From: Desertivirga xinjiangensis
Lineage (GTDB): Bacteria; Bacteroidota; Bacteroidia; Sphingobacteriales; Sphingobacteriaceae
DNA length: 64,000 nt
Reading direction: 5' to 3'
Assembly (NCBI RefSeq): GCF_024436435.1
Contig: NZ_JAFMZP010000014.1
Location: 19,709-83,708, forward strand
This document shows positions 20,801 to 31,540 of this stretch, piece after piece. Both the position numbers and the translations under genes were made by a program. The notes under the pieces were generated by a model that made no database searches, was not told where the DNA came from, and was given only the letters and a program-made list of their open reading frames with translations. Numbering within the stretch: position 1 is the stretch's first letter; the number at the start of each line of letters is the position of its first letter.

Positions 20801-22092
20801 TTGAGAACATTCTCTAATATATCCCAAACTAACGGATCCTTACGGTCTACGATTTTTTTTGCTGACTTAACTGTTTTAACCACACCTCTTTCGATCATCT
20901 TGCGAATGATGAATGGTTTGAAAAGTTCAGCAGCCATATCTTTTGGTAAACCGCACTCATGTAATTTAAGGTTCGGACCTACAACAATTACAGAACGGGC
21001 AGAGTAATCAACACGTTTACCTAACAAGTTCTGGCGGAAACGACCTTGTTTACCTTTCAGAATGTCTGAAAGAGATTTCAAAGCACGGTTACCTTCAGTT
21101 TTTACCGCGTTTACTTTACGTGAGTTATCGAACAGGGAATCTACAGCTTCCTGTAACATACGTTTTTCGTTACGTAAAATTACCTCAGGAGCTTTGATCT
21201 CGATTAGTCTCTTCAAACGATTGTTACGGATGATCACACGACGGTATAGGTCGTTCAAATCAGACGTAGCAAAACGACCACCTTCCAAAGGAACCAATGG
21301 ACGTAATTCTGGTGGAATTACAGGAACGATCTTAACGATCATCCACTCTGGTTGATTCTCAATGTTGGCACGAGCACCGCGGAATGCTTCAACAACCTGA
21401 AGACGTTTTAACGCTTCATTCTTACGTTGCTGAGATGTTTCATTCGCAGCCTGGTGACGAAGATCGTAAGAAAGCTGATCTAGTTCAATACGCTTTAATA
21501 ACTCCTCCAGAGCTTCAGCACCCATCTTGGCAACAAACTTCTGAGGGTCTTTGTCATCAAGGTATTGGTTCTCTTTAGGAAGAGTATCTAAGATATCAAG
21601 GTATTCTTCTTCAGTCAGGAAATCCATTTTAGAGATTCCGTCAGCTTCTTTAATACCTGGTTGAATTACAACGTAACGTTCGTAATAAATAATAAGGTCT
21701 AGTTTTTTAGTGGGAAGACCCAGCAAATAACCGATCTTATTAGGTAAAGAACGGAAATACCAGATATGCGCAACAGGAACAACAAGGTTAATGTGTCCCA
21801 TACGCTCGCGACGCACCTTTTTCTCAGTTACCTCAACACCACAACGGTCGCAGACGATACCTTTATAACGAATACGTTTGTATTTACCGCAATGACATTC
21901 GTAATCCTTAACCGGACCAAAAATGCGCTCGCAGAATAAACCATCACGCTCCGGTTTATAGGTACGATAGTTGATCGTTTCCGGTTTCAAAACTTCACCA
22001 CTTGAACGCTCAAGAATAGACTCCGGAGACGCTAAGCTGATGGTAATCGAGGTGAAGTTGCTTTTTATTTTATTATCCTTTTTATAAGACAT
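17806..22092 (-). CDS. rpoC: RNA polymerase subunit beta'
   Basis: This 1428-residue catalytic subunit has the N-terminal zinc site Cys66, Cys68, Cys81, Cys84 (ECHCGK and CDRCGVEV). The active-site loop [15 protein letters not shown] carries the three Mg-binding aspartates, and the second zinc region is [16 protein letters not shown]. The ATG at 22092 gives the expected N-terminus. It ends the tuf-secE-nusG-rpl-rpo block. The 80-base gap to rpoB holds an inverted repeat. Confidence 0.99.
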   Translation of the reverse strand: MSYKKDNKIKSNFTSITISLASPESILERSSGEVLKPETINYRTYKPERDGLFCERIFGPVKDYECHCGKYKRIRYKGIVCDRCGVEVTEKKVRRERMGHINLVVPVAHIWYFRSLPNKIGYLLGLPTKKLDLIIYYERYVVIQPGIKEADGISKMDFLTEEEYLDILDTLPKENQYLDDKDPQKFVAKMGAEALEELLKRIELDQLSYDLRHQAANETSQQRKNEALKRLQVVEAFRGARANIENQPEWMIVKIVPVIPPELRPLVPLEGGRFATSDLNDLYRRVIIRNNRLKRLIEIKAPEVILRNEKRMLQEAVDSLFDNSRKVNAVKTEGNRALKSLSDILKGKQGRFRQNLLGKRVDYSARSVIVVGPNLKLHECGLPKDMAAELFKPFIIRKMIERGVVKTVKSAKKIVDRKDPLVWDILENVLKGHPVLLNRAPTLHRLGIQSFQPKLVEGKAIQLHPLVCTAFNADFDGDQMAVHVPLGHAAILEAQVLMLASHNILNPANGTPITVPSQDMVLGLYYITKGRRTDDKRVMKGEGQIFYSAEEVIIGYNEKKVDLHAFIKVKAKVKEKDGSIVSKLIDTTVGRVLFNQHVPEEVGYINELLTKKSLRDIIGEVVKNTGMARAAQFLDDIKELGFQMAFRGGLSFNLQDLNIPEAKAKLIGQASQEVEEVMNNYNMGFITNNERYNQIIDIWTRINNRLTANVMEILSTDNQGFNSVYMMLDSGARGSKEQIRQLCGMRGLMAKPQKSGSGGEIIENPILSNFKEGLSVLEYFISTHGARKGLADTALKTADAGYLTRRLHDVAQDMIVGETDCGTLRGIFTTALKDNEDIVEPLYDRILGRTSLHDVYDPISNELLVAAGQDINEDTAAGIENSALEGIEIRSVLTCESKRGVCALCYGRNLATGKRVQAGEAVGVIAAQSIGEPGTQLTLRTFHVGGTASNIAAESQINAKFDGVIEFENIRTVPYETEEGPVDVVLGRSGEFRIVDPNSGRVIMTNNIPYGSYLYVKEGIKVTKGDRICSWDPYNAVIISEFTGKVEFEAVIEGVTFREESDDQTGHREKVIIDTRDKTKNPVIKIMDSTGSTVKGYNIPVGAHIAVDEGVKIKMGEIIAKIPRSTGKTRDITGGLPRVTELFEARNPSNPAVVTEIDGVVTLGGVKRGNREISIESKDGQIKKYLVPLSKHILVQDNDFVKAGMPLSDGSISPADILSIKGPAAVQEYLVNGIQEVYRLQGVKINDKHFETIVHQMMQKVRIQDPGDTRFLENDAVDRWDFTIENDDIYDKKVITDPGDSTTLKAGQIISVRKLRDENSILKRKDMKLAEARDAIAATSSPLLQGITRASLGTKSFISAASFQETTKVLNEAAISGKRDNLLGLKENVIVGHLIPSGTGLRSYDRIIVGSQEEYDKLMASKHEDVEA

Positions 22093-22104
22093 AGCTCTTT
22101 TTTT

Positions 22105-22172
22105 AAGTTAAAAGTTGAAAGTATAAAGTTGAAAGCTGGGTTAACCCTAAACTTTCAACTTTAAACTCTTAA
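22105..22172. repeat. Inverted tandem-word repeat in the rpoB-rpoC gap
   Basis: The left arm holds two near copies of the word AAAGTTGAAAGT, and the right arm is its complement. TAAAGTTGAAAG (22124-22135) pairs perfectly with CTTTCAACTTTA (22152-22163). The loop itself contains the 10-base palindrome GGGTTAACCC (22138-22147). The element fills almost the whole intergenic gap and would form a hairpin in the rpoBC mRNA. Confidence 0.8.
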
Positions 22173-25100
22173 CTAATCCAGTGTAATATCCAGTCCTAAA
22201 CCTCTTAACTCGTGAACCAATACATTGAATGATTCAGGAACAGAAGGAGTTGGAAGAGTTTCACCTTTAACAATAGCCTCGTATGTTTTAGCACGACCTA
22301 CAACATCATCAGATTTCACTGTAAGGATCTCCTGAAGGATGTTAGCTGCACCAAATGCTTCCAGTGCCCAAACCTCCATCTCACCGAAACGCTGACCACC
22401 AAACTGAGCTTTACCACCCAATGGCTGTTGTGTAATCAATGAGTATGGTCCGATTGAACGTGCGTGCATCTTATCATCAACCATGTGACCTAATTTCAGC
22501 ATGTATATGATACCTACTGTGGTCGGCTGATCGAAACGCTCGCCTGTTAAGCCATTATATAAATATGTTCTGCCTGAAGCAGGTACACCCGCTTTAGCTA
22601 CCCATTCTTCAACTTCTTCATGAGAAGCACCGTCAAAGATCGGCGTTGCGAACTTCATACCCAGCTCTTTACCTGCCCAGCCTAAAACAGTTTCGTAGAT
22701 CTGTCCAAGGTTCATCCGGGAAGGTACACCCAGCGGATTCAGAACGATATCAACAGGCGTTCCATCTTCAAGGAATGGCATATCTTCATCACGAACAATA
22801 CGGGCAACAATACCCTTATTACCGTGACGTCCCGCCATCTTATCACCTACTTTCAACTTGCGTTTCTTAGCAATGTACACTTTGGCCATCTGAACAATTC
22901 CTGATGGAAGCTCGTCACCCACGCTGATTGCAAACTTATCACGTTTATATGCACCAAGCTCTTCGTTAAGCTTAATGTTATAATTATGAAGTAATTGCTT
23001 AATCAACTCATTTTTATCCTCGTCAGTGGTCCACTTAGTCGGATTAATGTTGGCGTACTCAAGCTCTACAAGCATCTTTTGAGTGAACTTTGCACCTTTA
23101 GGTACTAATAGCTCTTTGTATACATTAAATACTCCCTGAGAAGTTTTTCCATTTACAATGGTAAACAACTTATCGATCAAGGCATCCTTAAGCTGTTTTA
23201 CAGCCCGGAAGTGTCCTGCATCAAGCTTATCCAGCGCAGATTTTTCTTCGGCTTTTGATGTCTTTTTAGCTCTGGAGAATAACTTAGTGTCAATAACTAC
23301 ACCGTTGATAGAAGGAGGAGTTTTTAATGAAGCATCCTTTACATCACCAGCCTTATCACCGAAGATCGCGCGAAGCAGTTTTTCTTCAGGGGAAGGATCA
23401 GACTCTCCTTTCGGAGTGATCTTACCAATAAGAATATCACCCTCTTTAACTTCAGCACCAACCCGTATAATCCCGTTTTCATCAAGGTCTTTCGTAGCCT
23501 CTTCAGAAACGTTTGGAATATCTGGTGTTAATTCTTCCTCACCACGTTTGGTATCACGAACCTCTAATTCAAATTCCTCAATATGAAGCGAAGTAAAGAT
23601 GTCCTGAGATACAACACGCTCAGAGATCACAATAGCATCCTCAAAGTTGAAACCTTGCCAAGGCATGAATGCCACTTTAAGGTTACGTCCAAGAGCAAGC
23701 TCTCCATCCTGAGTGGCGTAGCCTTCGCATAATACTTGACCTTTTTCAACTCTCTGACCTTTCTTAACGATCGGCTTCAGGTTGATACAAGTACTCTGGT
23801 TGGTTTTCTTAAACTTAGTTAAACGGTATGACTTAGTTTCTCCTTCAAAAGAAACCAATTTATCGTCTTCATTTCTGTCGTAACTGATGCGTATTTCATT
23901 GGCATCAACGTATTCAACCACACCGCTTCCTTCTGCATTGATCAATGTACGTGAATCGCGGGCAACACGACCTTCCAGACCAGTACCAACAATAGGTGCT
24001 TCAGGACGAAGCAATGGTACCGCCTGACGTTGCATGTTTGATCCCATCAATGCACGGTTAGCATCATCATGCTCAAGGAACGGAATTAAAGAAGCCGCGA
24101 TAGAAGTGATCTGATTAGGAGCAACGTCCATCAAATCTAAACGCTCTGGCTCAATAACCGGGAAATCACCTTCGAAACGTGCCTTTACATTCGGTGTTTC
24201 AAAGTGTCCCTCGTCGCTATATCTTGCATTTGCCTGGCCAATTGTTTTACCTTCTTCATCCTCTGCAGATAAATAGATAACCGGCTCTTCAACAACAACA
24301 CGGCCATTATCCACCTTACGGTAAGGGGTTTCGATGAAACCTAAATTGTTGATCTTAGCATGTACACATAGTGAAGAGATCAAACCGATGTTCGGTCCTT
24401 CCGGAGTTTCGATCGTACACAAACGACCGTAATGCGTGTAATGCACGTCACGAACCTCAAAACCTGCACGCTCACGGGAAAGACCACCTGGCCCAAGGGC
24501 AGAAAGACGACGTTTATGTGTGATCTCTGCAAGTGGGTTAGTCTGATCCATAAACTGTGACAACTGGTTTGTTCCGAAAAACGAGTTGATCACAGAAGAA
24601 AGTGTACGAGCATTAATAAGATCCGTAGGCGTAAATACCTCGTTGTCTCGAATATTCATACGCTCGCGGATAGTACGCGCCATACGTGCCAAACCTACAC
24701 CGAACTGAGCATATAACTGCTCACCCACTGTACGTACACGACGGTTTGATAAGTGATCAATATCATCCACCTCAGCTTTTGAGTTGATCAATTTGATCAG
24801 ATACTTAACAATAGCGATGATATCCTGCTTGGTTAAAACCTTGGTCTCATCAGGAGTATCAAGTTTCAACTTGCGGTTGATACGGTAACGGCCTACATCA
24901 CCTAAATCGTATCTCTTATCAGAGAAGAACAAACGGTCGATGATACCACGGGCTGTTTCTTCATCAGGTGGTTCAGCGTTACGCAGCTGACGGTAAATAT
25001 GCTCTACCGCTTCCTTCTCGGAGTTAGATGTATCTTTTTGTAAAGTATTATATATAATTGAATAATCAGCGTTGCTGGAGGCATCATCCTTAGAAAGGAT

Positions 25101-25979
25101 AACTGTTTTTACTCCGGCATCAATGATCATATCGATATGGTCATCTTCAAGTATGGTTTCCCTTTCAAGGATGATCTCATTACGGTCGATAGAAACCACC
25201 TCACCAGTATCCTCGTCTACAAAATCTTCTACCCACTTCTTAAGAACCCTTGCAGCAAGCTTACGTCCAACGAATTTCTTCAATCCGGATTTGCTTACTT
25301 TAACTTCGTCGGCCAGTTCGAACAACTCTAATATGTCTTTATCAGAATCGTAACCGATGGCACGTAATAACGTAGTGACAGGGAATTTCTTCTTACGGTC
25401 AATGTATGCATACATCACGTTGTTTACGTCTGTAGCAAACTCAATCCAGGACCCTTTGAAAGGAATAACACGGGCTGAATATAGCTTAGTTCCGTTGGTG
25501 TGACGGCTTTGTCCAAAAAACACGCCCGGGGATCTATGTAACTGGGAAACAATTACACGTTCAGCTCCGTTGATCACAAAAGTTCCCTTTGGAGTCATGT
25601 AAGGGATAGTACCCAAATACACATCCTGAACAATTGTTTCAAAATCTTCGTGCTCTTCATCATTACAAGACAAACGAAGTTTGGCTTTTAACGGAACACT
25701 GTACGTTAAGCCACGCTCAATACATTCCTGTATATCATAGCGAGGCGGATCAATAAAATAGTCAAGAAACTCTAATACAAAGATATTTCTTGAATCAGAG
25801 ATTGGGAAGTTTTCAGCAAACACTTTAAACAAACCTTCCGAATGACGGTTGTCTGAAGTCGTCTCTAACTGGAAAAATTCTCTGAAAGACTGCAGTTGCA
25901 CATCCAGGAAATCGGGATAATCGATCACGTGTTTGCTGGTCGCAAAATTTACTCTTTCGCTTTGATTTTTGTTTGCCAA
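22173..25979 (-). CDS. rpoB: RNA polymerase subunit beta
   Basis: This 1268-residue subunit has the rifampicin-binding region ([20 protein letters not shown] with its continuation LSALGPGGL) intact and of wild-type pattern at the Asp, His and Ser contact sites. The SMRTH-like C-terminal [14 protein letters not shown] and [20 protein letters not shown] are present. The only start that fits is TTG at 25979: an in-frame stop lies 15 bases upstream and there is no ATG near the N-terminus. It is followed by rpoC after an 80-base repeat-bearing gap. Confidence 0.98.
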   Translation of the reverse strand: MANKNQSERVNFATSKHVIDYPDFLDVQLQSFREFFQLETTSDNRHSEGLFKVFAENFPISDSRNIFVLEFLDYFIDPPRYDIQECIERGLTYSVPLKAKLRLSCNDEEHEDFETIVQDVYLGTIPYMTPKGTFVINGAERVIVSQLHRSPGVFFGQSRHTNGTKLYSARVIPFKGSWIEFATDVNNVMYAYIDRKKKFPVTTLLRAIGYDSDKDILELFELADEVKVSKSGLKKFVGRKLAARVLKKWVEDFVDEDTGEVVSIDRNEIILERETILEDDHIDMIIDAGVKTVILSKDDASSNADYSIIYNTLQKDTSNSEKEAVEHIYRQLRNAEPPDEETARGIIDRLFFSDKRYDLGDVGRYRINRKLKLDTPDETKVLTKQDIIAIVKYLIKLINSKAEVDDIDHLSNRRVRTVGEQLYAQFGVGLARMARTIRERMNIRDNEVFTPTDLINARTLSSVINSFFGTNQLSQFMDQTNPLAEITHKRRLSALGPGGLSRERAGFEVRDVHYTHYGRLCTIETPEGPNIGLISSLCVHAKINNLGFIETPYRKVDNGRVVVEEPVIYLSAEDEEGKTIGQANARYSDEGHFETPNVKARFEGDFPVIEPERLDLMDVAPNQITSIAASLIPFLEHDDANRALMGSNMQRQAVPLLRPEAPIVGTGLEGRVARDSRTLINAEGSGVVEYVDANEIRISYDRNEDDKLVSFEGETKSYRLTKFKKTNQSTCINLKPIVKKGQRVEKGQVLCEGYATQDGELALGRNLKVAFMPWQGFNFEDAIVISERVVSQDIFTSLHIEEFELEVRDTKRGEEELTPDIPNVSEEATKDLDENGIIRVGAEVKEGDILIGKITPKGESDPSPEEKLLRAIFGDKAGDVKDASLKTPPSINGVVIDTKLFSRAKKTSKAEEKSALDKLDAGHFRAVKQLKDALIDKLFTIVNGKTSQGVFNVYKELLVPKGAKFTQKMLVELEYANINPTKWTTDEDKNELIKQLLHNYNIKLNEELGAYKRDKFAISVGDELPSGIVQMAKVYIAKKRKLKVGDKMAGRHGNKGIVARIVRDEDMPFLEDGTPVDIVLNPLGVPSRMNLGQIYETVLGWAGKELGMKFATPIFDGASHEEVEEWVAKAGVPASGRTYLYNGLTGERFDQPTTVGIIYMLKLGHMVDDKMHARSIGPYSLITQQPLGGKAQFGGQRFGEMEVWALEAFGAANILQEILTVKSDDVVGRAKTYEAIVKGETLPTPSVPESFNVLVHELRGLGLDITLD

Positions 25980-26076
25980 TGGATTAAGATTTTAGTTTAA
26001 ACTAAACTGTGACTTATTTCGGGATTATCCCCAATCTTGTAAGTCAAACAAAAATGGGTACAATACAAATGGCAAT

Positions 26077-26100
26077 AGACCCCGACGAAAGTCGGAGTCT
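26077..26100 (-). promoter_or_regulatory. Hairpin in the rplL-rpoB gap
   Basis: A 10-bp stem with one G-U wobble on the transcribed strand (AGACTCCGAC, loop TTTC, GTCGGGGTCT) lies midway in the 148-base gap between rplL and rpoB. No T tract follows. E. coli has an attenuator and RNase III site in the same gap, so a partial terminator or processing role is plausible but inferred. Confidence 0.55.
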
Positions 26101-26127
26101 AATCCATTAATCTATTGAGTTAAGAGC

Positions 26128-26505
26128 TTACTTAATCTCAACAACAGCTCCTGCTTCTTCTAATTGTTTCTTCAAAGCTTCAGCTTCGTCTTTAGCAACA
26201 CCAGCTTTTAATTCTTTAGGTGCACCGTCAACTAGATCTTTTGCTTCTTTAAGACCAAGACCTGTAAGATCTTTAACTAGTTTAACAACAGCTAATTTCT
26301 GACCACCAGCTTCTTTCAAGATCACGTCAAATGCAGTTTTCTCTTCTGCAGCAGCAGGAGCATCAGCAGCAGGACCAGCAGCAACAGCTACAGCCGCAGC
26401 AGCAGGCTCAATACCATATTCATCTTTTAAGATCTGAGCTAATTCGTTAACTTCTTTAACTGTTAAGTTTACTAATTGTTCAGCAAACGCTTTTAAATCT
26501 GCCAT
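26128..26505 (-). CDS. rplL: Ribosomal protein bL12 (L7/L12)
   Basis: This 125-residue stalk protein has an N-terminal dimerisation region ([20 protein letters not shown]), an alanine-rich hinge (about 36-56) and the C-terminal factor-binding domain ([35 protein letters not shown]). It recruits EF-Tu and EF-G to the ribosome. It follows rplJ by 60 bases, the usual order. Confidence 0.98.
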   Translation of the reverse strand: MADLKAFAEQLVNLTVKEVNELAQILKDEYGIEPAAAAVAVAAGPAADAPAAAEEKTAFDVILKEAGGQKLAVVKLVKDLTGLGLKEAKDLVDGAPKELKAGVAKDEAEALKKQLEEAGAVVEIK

Positions 26506-26565
26506 TTTATTTAAATTTTAAAATTCAATACTTTTTTTAATTGTCAGAACTTTCAGGTGTCTGAC

Positions 26566-27084
26566 TTAACCTCTTTCTTGTAATGTTTTAACTAATCCTG
26601 CGATAGTAGTTCCACCTGATTTAAGAGCAGAAACAACATTTTTAGCAGGCGATTGCAACAATCCGATGATCTCGCCAACAAGTTCCTCTTTCGATTTAAG
26701 CGTAGCCAGAGCATCAAGTTGATTATCTCCAACAAATACAGCTGTGTCGATGTAAGCACCTTTAACTAAAGGCTTATCATTACCTTTTCTTAATTCTTTG
26801 ATCAATTTTGCAGGAGCACTTGCTACTGTAGAAAAAAGAATCGTAGAAGAACCCTTTAACACACCGTTTAACTCAGGAGAATCAATTCCAGCAGCCTCAA
26901 AAGCCTTGCGGATAAGAGTGTTTTTTGCTACCTGAATAGAAATTCCGTTTTCGAAGAATTTACGGCGGATGTTGTTAATCTTAGCAACAGTAAGGTCAGA
27001 AGTATCAGTAATATAAAAATTACCGTATTCTTTGATCTGCTCGGTTAAAGCTTGAACAATTTCTTGTTTTTCTTCTTTTCTCAT
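26566..27084 (-). CDS. rplJ: Ribosomal protein uL10
   Basis: This 172-residue protein forms the base of the L7/L12 stalk and binds 23S rRNA. L10 hallmarks are the N-terminal MRKEEKQEIVQALTEQI helix, the ISIQVAKNTLIRKAF segment and a C-terminal helix (VVSALKSGGTTIAGLVKTL) that binds L12 dimers. It starts 2 bases after the rplA stop, so it is tightly coupled. No separate L10 leader is visible upstream. Confidence 0.97.
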   Translation of the reverse strand: MRKEEKQEIVQALTEQIKEYGNFYITDTSDLTVAKINNIRRKFFENGISIQVAKNTLIRKAFEAAGIDSPELNGVLKGSSTILFSTVASAPAKLIKELRKGNDKPLVKGAYIDTAVFVGDNQLDALATLKSKEELVGEIIGLLQSPAKNVVSALKSGGTTIAGLVKTLQERG

Positions 27085-27086
27085 GA

Positions 27087-27785
27087 TTAGATCCCCGCTA
27101 CTGTTTTAGTTTCAATTTCAATTCCTGGGGACATAGTAGAAGAGATATGGATACTCTTAAAATATGTTCCTTTAGCTGATGATGGTTTTAATTTTGATAG
27201 CGTTTGAAGAACCTCCAAAGCATTCTCATAAATCTTATCAGCAGGGAAAGATACTTTTCCTATTGAAGTATGGATGATTCCGGTTTTATCAACCTTGAAA
27301 TCAATCTTACCACCTTTAACATCAGTTACTGCTTTTCCTACTTCAGTAGTCACAGTTCCTGATTTAGGGTTAGGCATAAGGTTACGCGGACCTAAAATAC
27401 GTCCAAGTCTACCTACTTTAGCCATCACACTAGGCATGGTGATAATGATATCCACATCGGTCCATCCACCTTCTATTTTGGCAATATACTCATCCAGGCC
27501 AACGTAGTCTGCTCCTGCAGCCTTAGCTTCTTCCTCCTTGTCGGGAGTTACCAAAGCCAGAACGCGAACAGTTTTACCTGTACCATGAGGAAGGGTAGCA
27601 ATACCACGTACCATTTGATTTGCTTTACGAGGATCAACGCCTAAACGAACGTCAATATCTACAGAAGCATCAAATTTCGTGGTAGTTACTTCTTTAACTA
27701 ATGCAGAAGCATCTTGTAAAGAGTAAGACTTACCAGCCTCAATTTTGGATAGTGCCTTTTTTTGATTTTTTGTTAATCTAGCCAC
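27087..27785 (-). CDS. rplA: Ribosomal protein uL1
   Basis: This 232-residue L1-stalk protein has the motifs [20 protein letters not shown] and [30 protein letters not shown] (the conserved two-domain hinge, recognised by [14 protein letters not shown]). The start codon is GTG. It lies 22 bases downstream of rplK. In other bacteria L1 represses its own operon by binding mRNA; no such site was identified here. Confidence 0.97.
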   Translation of the reverse strand: MARLTKNQKKALSKIEAGKSYSLQDASALVKEVTTTKFDASVDIDVRLGVDPRKANQMVRGIATLPHGTGKTVRVLALVTPDKEEEAKAAGADYVGLDEYIAKIEGGWTDVDIIITMPSVMAKVGRLGRILGPRNLMPNPKSGTVTTEVGKAVTDVKGGKIDFKVDKTGIIHTSIGKVSFPADKIYENALEVLQTLSKLKPSSAKGTYFKSIHISSTMSPGIEIETKTVAGI

Positions 27786-27807
27786 TTTCTTAACTGATTT
27801 GAATTAA

Positions 27808-28251
27808 TTAACTGTTCCAGGGAGCATTACCGGATACGGTAATCCCCATACTGCGTGCTGTACCGGCAACCATTTTCATGGCCGACTCAACAGTAAATGC
27901 ATTTAAGTCAGGCATTTTATCTTTTGCAATGGTTTCCACTTGTTCCCAAGTAACCTGAGCAACCTTCTTACGGTTAGGCTCTGCAGACCCGCTTTTCAAT
28001 CCTGAAACTTCCAATAGCTGAACAGCTACAGGAGGGGTTTTAATGATAAATTCGAATGACTTGTCAACATAGACAGTGATTACAACAGGCAAAATTTTAC
28101 CTGGTTTATCTTGGGTACGCGCATTAAACTGCTTGCAAAACTCCATGATATTAACTCCTTTAGCACCTAATGCAGGTCCTACCGGAGGTGATGGATTAGC
28201 AGCGCCGCCCTTGATTTGTAATTTTACTAACGCACCGACTTCTTTTGCCAT
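27808..28251 (-). CDS. rplK: Ribosomal protein uL11
   Basis: This 147-residue protein of the GTPase-associated centre carries the proline-rich N-terminal motif [20 protein letters not shown] and a C-terminal rRNA-binding domain ending [17 protein letters not shown]. It begins the rplKAJL run downstream of nusG across a 124-base gap that holds imperfect hairpins. Confidence 0.98.
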   Translation of the reverse strand: MAKEVGALVKLQIKGGAANPSPPVGPALGAKGVNIMEFCKQFNARTQDKPGKILPVVITVYVDKSFEFIIKTPPVAVQLLEVSGLKSGSAEPNRKKVAQVTWEQVETIAKDKMPDLNAFTVESAMKMVAGTARSMGITVSGNAPWNS

Positions 28252-28270
28252 TTTAATTATTTATTTAGTA

Positions 28271-28360
28271 CTTAATGTTAGTAGTGGAAGCATGTAACAT
28301 TTAAGATCTTGGTAGATTATGAGATAGTGAACTGAGATCTGAAATCCCGAATCAACTATC
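28271..28360. repeat. Imperfect inverted repeats in the nusG-rplK gap
   Basis: Two weak hairpins sit in tandem. CTTAATGTTA (28271-28280) pairs with TAACATTTAAG (28295-28305) with one bulge, and GATAGT (28323-28328) pairs with ACTATC (28355-28360). The AT-rich, word-like composition resembles the other operon-gap repeats of this window. Confidence 0.45.
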
Positions 28361-28375
28361 TATATATCTTTTATA

Positions 28376-28918
28376 TTATTCTTTTTCAACTTGCATGTAG
28401 TTGAGTTCCAGAGGGGTACGACGTCCAAAGATCTTAACCATAACTTTCAGTTTTTTCTTCTCTTCGTTTACCTCTTCAATTACACCTGAAAATCCATTAA
28501 ACGGACCGTCCATAACTTTAACGTTTTCGCCTACGTAATAAGGCACATTCATAGTTTCTCCCTGGGACGACATTTCATCGACCTTACCAAGGATCCTGTT
28601 AACTTCCGCCTGACGCATAGGAACAGCATTACCGCCTTTATCGCCAAGAAATCCAATAACACTATTTACGTTCTTAATAATATGCTCCAATTCACCGTCA
28701 AGCGCAGCTTCGATCAGAACATAGCCGGGATAATAATTACGTTCCTTTGCAATTTTTTTCCCTTCGCGCATCTGATAATATTTTTCCATAGGGATCAAAA
28801 CCTGAGGAATCAAATGCGAAATTCCAAGACGATTGATCTCGGATTCTAAATATTGTTTTACTTTCTTTTCTTTGCCACTAACAGCTCGTACTACGTACCA
28901 TTTCAGTTGATCACTCAT
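28376..28918 (-). CDS. nusG: Transcription termination/antitermination factor NusG
   Basis: This 180-residue protein has an N-terminal NGN domain ([20 protein letters not shown], then [14 protein letters not shown]) and a C-terminal KOW domain ([20 protein letters not shown], then [12 protein letters not shown]). It couples RNA polymerase with Rho or the ribosome. It lies 10 bases downstream of secE, the usual arrangement. Confidence 0.97.
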   Translation of the reverse strand: MSDQLKWYVVRAVSGKEKKVKQYLESEINRLGISHLIPQVLIPMEKYYQMREGKKIAKERNYYPGYVLIEAALDGELEHIIKNVNSVIGFLGDKGGNAVPMRQAEVNRILGKVDEMSSQGETMNVPYYVGENVKVMDGPFNGFSGVIEEVNEEKKKLKVMVKIFGRRTPLELNYMQVEKE

Positions 28919-28928
28919 ACTTTACCTA

Positions 28929-29123
28929 TTAAGCAACTGATCCATAGAACAACTTCAAGCCGCCTCCAGCTAATTGGTCCATTACTAGGATAAGCAATGC
29001 AATAATTAATGAAGCAACAAGAACGATGACAGCTGAATTTTGCAATTCAGACCAGGTAGGCCAAGTAACCTTCTGGGTCATTTCATCGTACGATTCTTTT
29101 ATAAATTCAACTACGCTAGCCAT
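28929..29123 (-). CDS. secE: Preprotein translocase subunit SecE
   Basis: This 64-residue single-span membrane protein has the conserved amphipathic start VVEFIKESYDEMTQKVTWPTW. The transmembrane helix (AVIVLVASLIIALLILVMD) follows. It forms the SecYEG channel with SecY and SecG, encoded elsewhere. It lies immediately downstream of tRNA-Trp and upstream of nusG. Confidence 0.96.
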   Translation of the reverse strand: MASVVEFIKESYDEMTQKVTWPTWSELQNSAVIVLVASLIIALLILVMDQLAGGGLKLFYGSVA

Positions 29124-29136
29124 TTTAAAGCTTTAG

Positions 29137-29207
29137 CACGGGAACAAGGATTCGAACCCTGATCAAAGGTTTTGGAGACCTCTATTCTACCGTTGAACTA
29201 TTCCCGT
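29137..29207 (-). tRNA. tRNA-Trp (CCA)
   Basis: This is a 71-base cloverleaf: acceptor ACGGGAA/TTCCCGT, T-arm CAGGG-TTCGAAT-CCTTG, anticodon loop CTCCAAA with anticodon CCA, discriminator G. The 3' CCA is not encoded. It lies between tuf and secE, its conserved position. Confidence 0.96.
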
Positions 29208-29212
29208 GTATT

Positions 29213-29248
29213 AAAAAGCATAGTCTACAGTTGTGCAGACCATGCTTT
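29213..29248 (-). terminator. Hairpin terminator after tuf
   Basis: A 15-bp stem with two wobbles pairs AAAGCATGGTCTGCA with TGTAGACTATGCTTT (minus strand) around loop CAAC, followed by TTTAA. It lies 12 bases after the tuf stop and 6 bases before tRNA-Trp, so read-through or RNA processing must supply downstream transcription, or a promoter lies inside. Confidence 0.7.
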
Positions 29249-29259
29249 ATATTTTAATA

Positions 29260-30447
29260 TTATGCTAAGATCTCAGTTACCTGACCAGCACCTACTGTTC
29301 TACCACCTTCACGGATAGCGAAACGTAGACCTTTTTCCATTGCGATAGCGTTGATCAACTTAACAGTGATTGTAACGTTATCACCAGGCATAACCATCTC
29401 TACACCTTCAGCTAGTGAAATCTCACCAGTTACGTCTGTAGTACGGAAATAGAACTGTGGACGGTATTTGTTGAAGAATGGAGTGTGACGACCACCTTCA
29501 GCTTTTGATAATACGTAAACCTCAGCTTTGAAATCTGTGTGAGGAGTTACTGAACCTGGTTTACAGATAACCATACCACGACGGATATCAGTTTTCTCAA
29601 TACCACGTAATAATAAACCTACGTTATCACCTGCTTCGCCTCTGTCTAGGATCTTACGGAACATCTCAACACCTGTTACAGTTGATTTAAGATTTTCAGC
29701 ACCCATTCCAAGGATTTCAACCGGCTCACCCGAGTTGATTACACCACGCTCGATACGGCCAGTTGCTACTGTACCACGACCAGTGATTGAGAATACGTCC
29801 TCAACTGGCATCAAGAATGGAAGATCAGTCAAACGTGGAGGGATTGGAATGTAGTTATCTACAGCGTCCATTAACTCCATGATTTTAGCTACCCAGCTTG
29901 CATCTCCGTTCAAACCACCAAGAGCAGAACCTTTGATTACAGGAATGTCATCGCCAGGGAAATCGTAGAATGATAGTAATTCACGAACTTCCATTTCAAC
30001 TAGTTCTAACAACTCAGGATCGTCCACCATGTCAACTTTGTTCATGAAAACAACAAGTGCAGGTACACCTACCTGACGAGCTAACAGGATGTGCTCACGA
30101 GTTTGTGGCATAGGACCGTCAGTAGAAGCAACCACCAAGATTGCACCGTCCATCTGAGCCGCACCAGTAACCATGTTCTTCACATAATCCGCGTGACCTG
30201 GACAGTCAACGTGAGCATAGTGACGGTTAGCTGTAGAGTACTCAACGTGTGCAGTATTGATAGTGATACCTCTTTCTTTTTCCTCAGGAGCAGAGTCGAT
30301 TGAGTCAAATGAACGAGCCTCAGACAAACCAGCGTCAGCTAATACTTTCGTGATAGCTGCAGTTAAAGTAGTTTTACCGTGGTCAACGTGACCGATAGTA
30401 CCGATATTTAAGTGCGGCTTACTGCGGTCAAATTTTTCTTTTGCCAT
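29260..30447 (-). CDS. tuf: Elongation factor Tu
   Basis: This 395-residue GTPase delivers aminoacyl-tRNA to the ribosome. It shows P-loop GHVDHGKTT, the effector region [29 protein letters not shown] and domain-II and domain-III motifs ending [15 protein letters not shown]. It is the only tuf copy in the window. The upstream tRNA-Thr-Tyr-Gly-Thr cluster and the downstream tRNA-Trp-secE match the tufB region of E. coli. Confidence 0.99.
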   Translation of the reverse strand: MAKEKFDRSKPHLNIGTIGHVDHGKTTLTAAITKVLADAGLSEARSFDSIDSAPEEKERGITINTAHVEYSTANRHYAHVDCPGHADYVKNMVTGAAQMDGAILVVASTDGPMPQTREHILLARQVGVPALVVFMNKVDMVDDPELLELVEMEVRELLSFYDFPGDDIPVIKGSALGGLNGDASWVAKIMELMDAVDNYIPIPPRLTDLPFLMPVEDVFSITGRGTVATGRIERGVINSGEPVEILGMGAENLKSTVTGVEMFRKILDRGEAGDNVGLLLRGIEKTDIRRGMVICKPGSVTPHTDFKAEVYVLSKAEGGRHTPFFNKYRPQFYFRTTDVTGEISLAEGVEMVMPGDNVTITVKLINAIAMEKGLRFAIREGGRTVGAGQVTEILA

Positions 30448-30505
30448 GTTTTTATACTAATTAGTAGGTTAATTTTATATTAATATACGAAAATTAAAAT
30501 CGCTG

Positions 30506-30577
<72 letters not shown>

Positions 30578-30641
30578 TTTTAATGCTAAACAGTTAACCA
30601 CTAAGCCTAATGCTTAATAATTAACATACGATTAGCTCAAG

Positions 30642-30714
30642 AGCGGAAGACGAGGTTCGAACTCGCGACCTATAGCTTGGAAGGCTATCGCTCTACCAAC
30701 TGAGCTACTTCCGC
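30642..30714 (-). tRNA. tRNA-Gly (TCC)
   Basis: This is a 73-base cloverleaf: acceptor GCGGAAG/CTTCCGC, anticodon stem ATAGC/GCTAT with loop CTTCCAA (anticodon TCC), T-arm GCGAG/CTCGT, discriminator T. Confidence 0.96.
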
Positions 30715-30783
30715 TTGGTACAATGATTGCAATATATCAGAAAGAACTCTTTCCTAACAACACATTCAATCAAAGAGTAAAAG

Positions 30784-30864
30784 TGGGGGGAGAAGGATTC
30801 GAACCTTCGTAGCCGAAGCAACGGATTTACAGTCCGTCCCATTTGACCGCTCTGGTATCCCCCC
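30784..30864 (-). tRNA. tRNA-Tyr (GTA)
   Basis: This is an 81-base tRNA with a long variable arm (class II). The acceptor is GGGGGGA/TCCCCCC, and the anticodon stem ACGGA/TCCGT has loop CTGTAAA (anticodon GTA). The variable arm is built around GCTTCGGC, and the discriminator is A. Confidence 0.96.
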
Positions 30865-30934
30865 AGTTGTTTTTTTCGGATTGCGAAGGTATAAATTAAA
30901 TTACAACTTCCAAATTTGAATCAAAAAAAAACTG

Positions 30935-31007
<73 letters not shown>

Positions 31008-31132
31008 TTTTATAATTTAACTTTAAACGTTTTCAACCTGTTAAAGAACATTCCTTTTCTTCGTTTTCTTAACTTAAGAACCTCTCCGAAAGGGAATGCA
31101 AATCTACACAAATAAAACTCACCGCAAAATTT

Positions 31133-31169
31133 TTTTCAAAAAAAATCCGGAGGTTTAAAAACCGCCGGA
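31133..31169 (-). terminator. Terminator of rpsU-xerC-hpf
   Basis: On the minus strand TCCGG, C, GGTTT pairs with AAACC, T, CCGGA and is followed by a run of Ts longer than eight. It lies 30 bases after the hpf stop, closing the transcript before the tRNA cluster. Confidence 0.85.
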
Positions 31170-31198
31170 AAAGCCCTCAACCTTGATTTATGGTCCTG

Positions 31199-31540
31199 CT
31201 AAAAAATGTCGACTGACGCCACTTCTTCTTTGTAATTATTGATACGAGTACGTGTCTTAGTTTTATGCTTATCAACCTGTCGTCTTAATGATTCTATTGC
31301 AAGATCGGTAGCCTCTTCAAACGATTTACATTGCTCTTTGGCAAAGAGTTGCACACCCGGGATATTCAGTTTAATTTCAGTAATTTTATTCCCCTCGTCT
31401 TCTGTATTCTCCAACTTAAGATATACTTCGGCACTGATGATCTGATCAAAGAACTGATCCAGTTTATCAGCTTTTTTCTGAATGAAACCTAAAAGTTTCT
31501 TGTCTGCATCGAAATGAATAGATTGAACACTAATTTTCAT
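31199..31540 (-). CDS. hpf: Ribosome hibernation factor (HPF/RaiA family)
   Basis: This is a 113-residue short-form HPF. It has the beta-alpha-beta-beta-beta-alpha fold: MKISVQSIHF at the start, ADKLDQFFDQI, VYLKLENTED, FEEATDLAIESLRRQVDKHK. It binds the decoding region of idle 30S subunits. The start codon overlaps the xerC stop (ATGA) and is preceded by AAGGAGG, a strong Shine-Dalgarno embedded in the last xerC codons. Confidence 0.92.
   Translation of the reverse strand: MKISVQSIHFDADKKLLGFIQKKADKLDQFFDQIISAEVYLKLENTEDEGNKITEIKLNIPGVQLFAKEQCKSFEEATDLAIESLRRQVDKHKTKTRTRINNYKEEVASVDIF

Noticed and set aside
22173..25979. Rifampicin resistance mutation in rpoB (Ala in place of a Ser in the core region)
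   Set aside because: The differences from E. coli are normal lineage variation; the principal Asp, His and Ser contact residues are unchanged.
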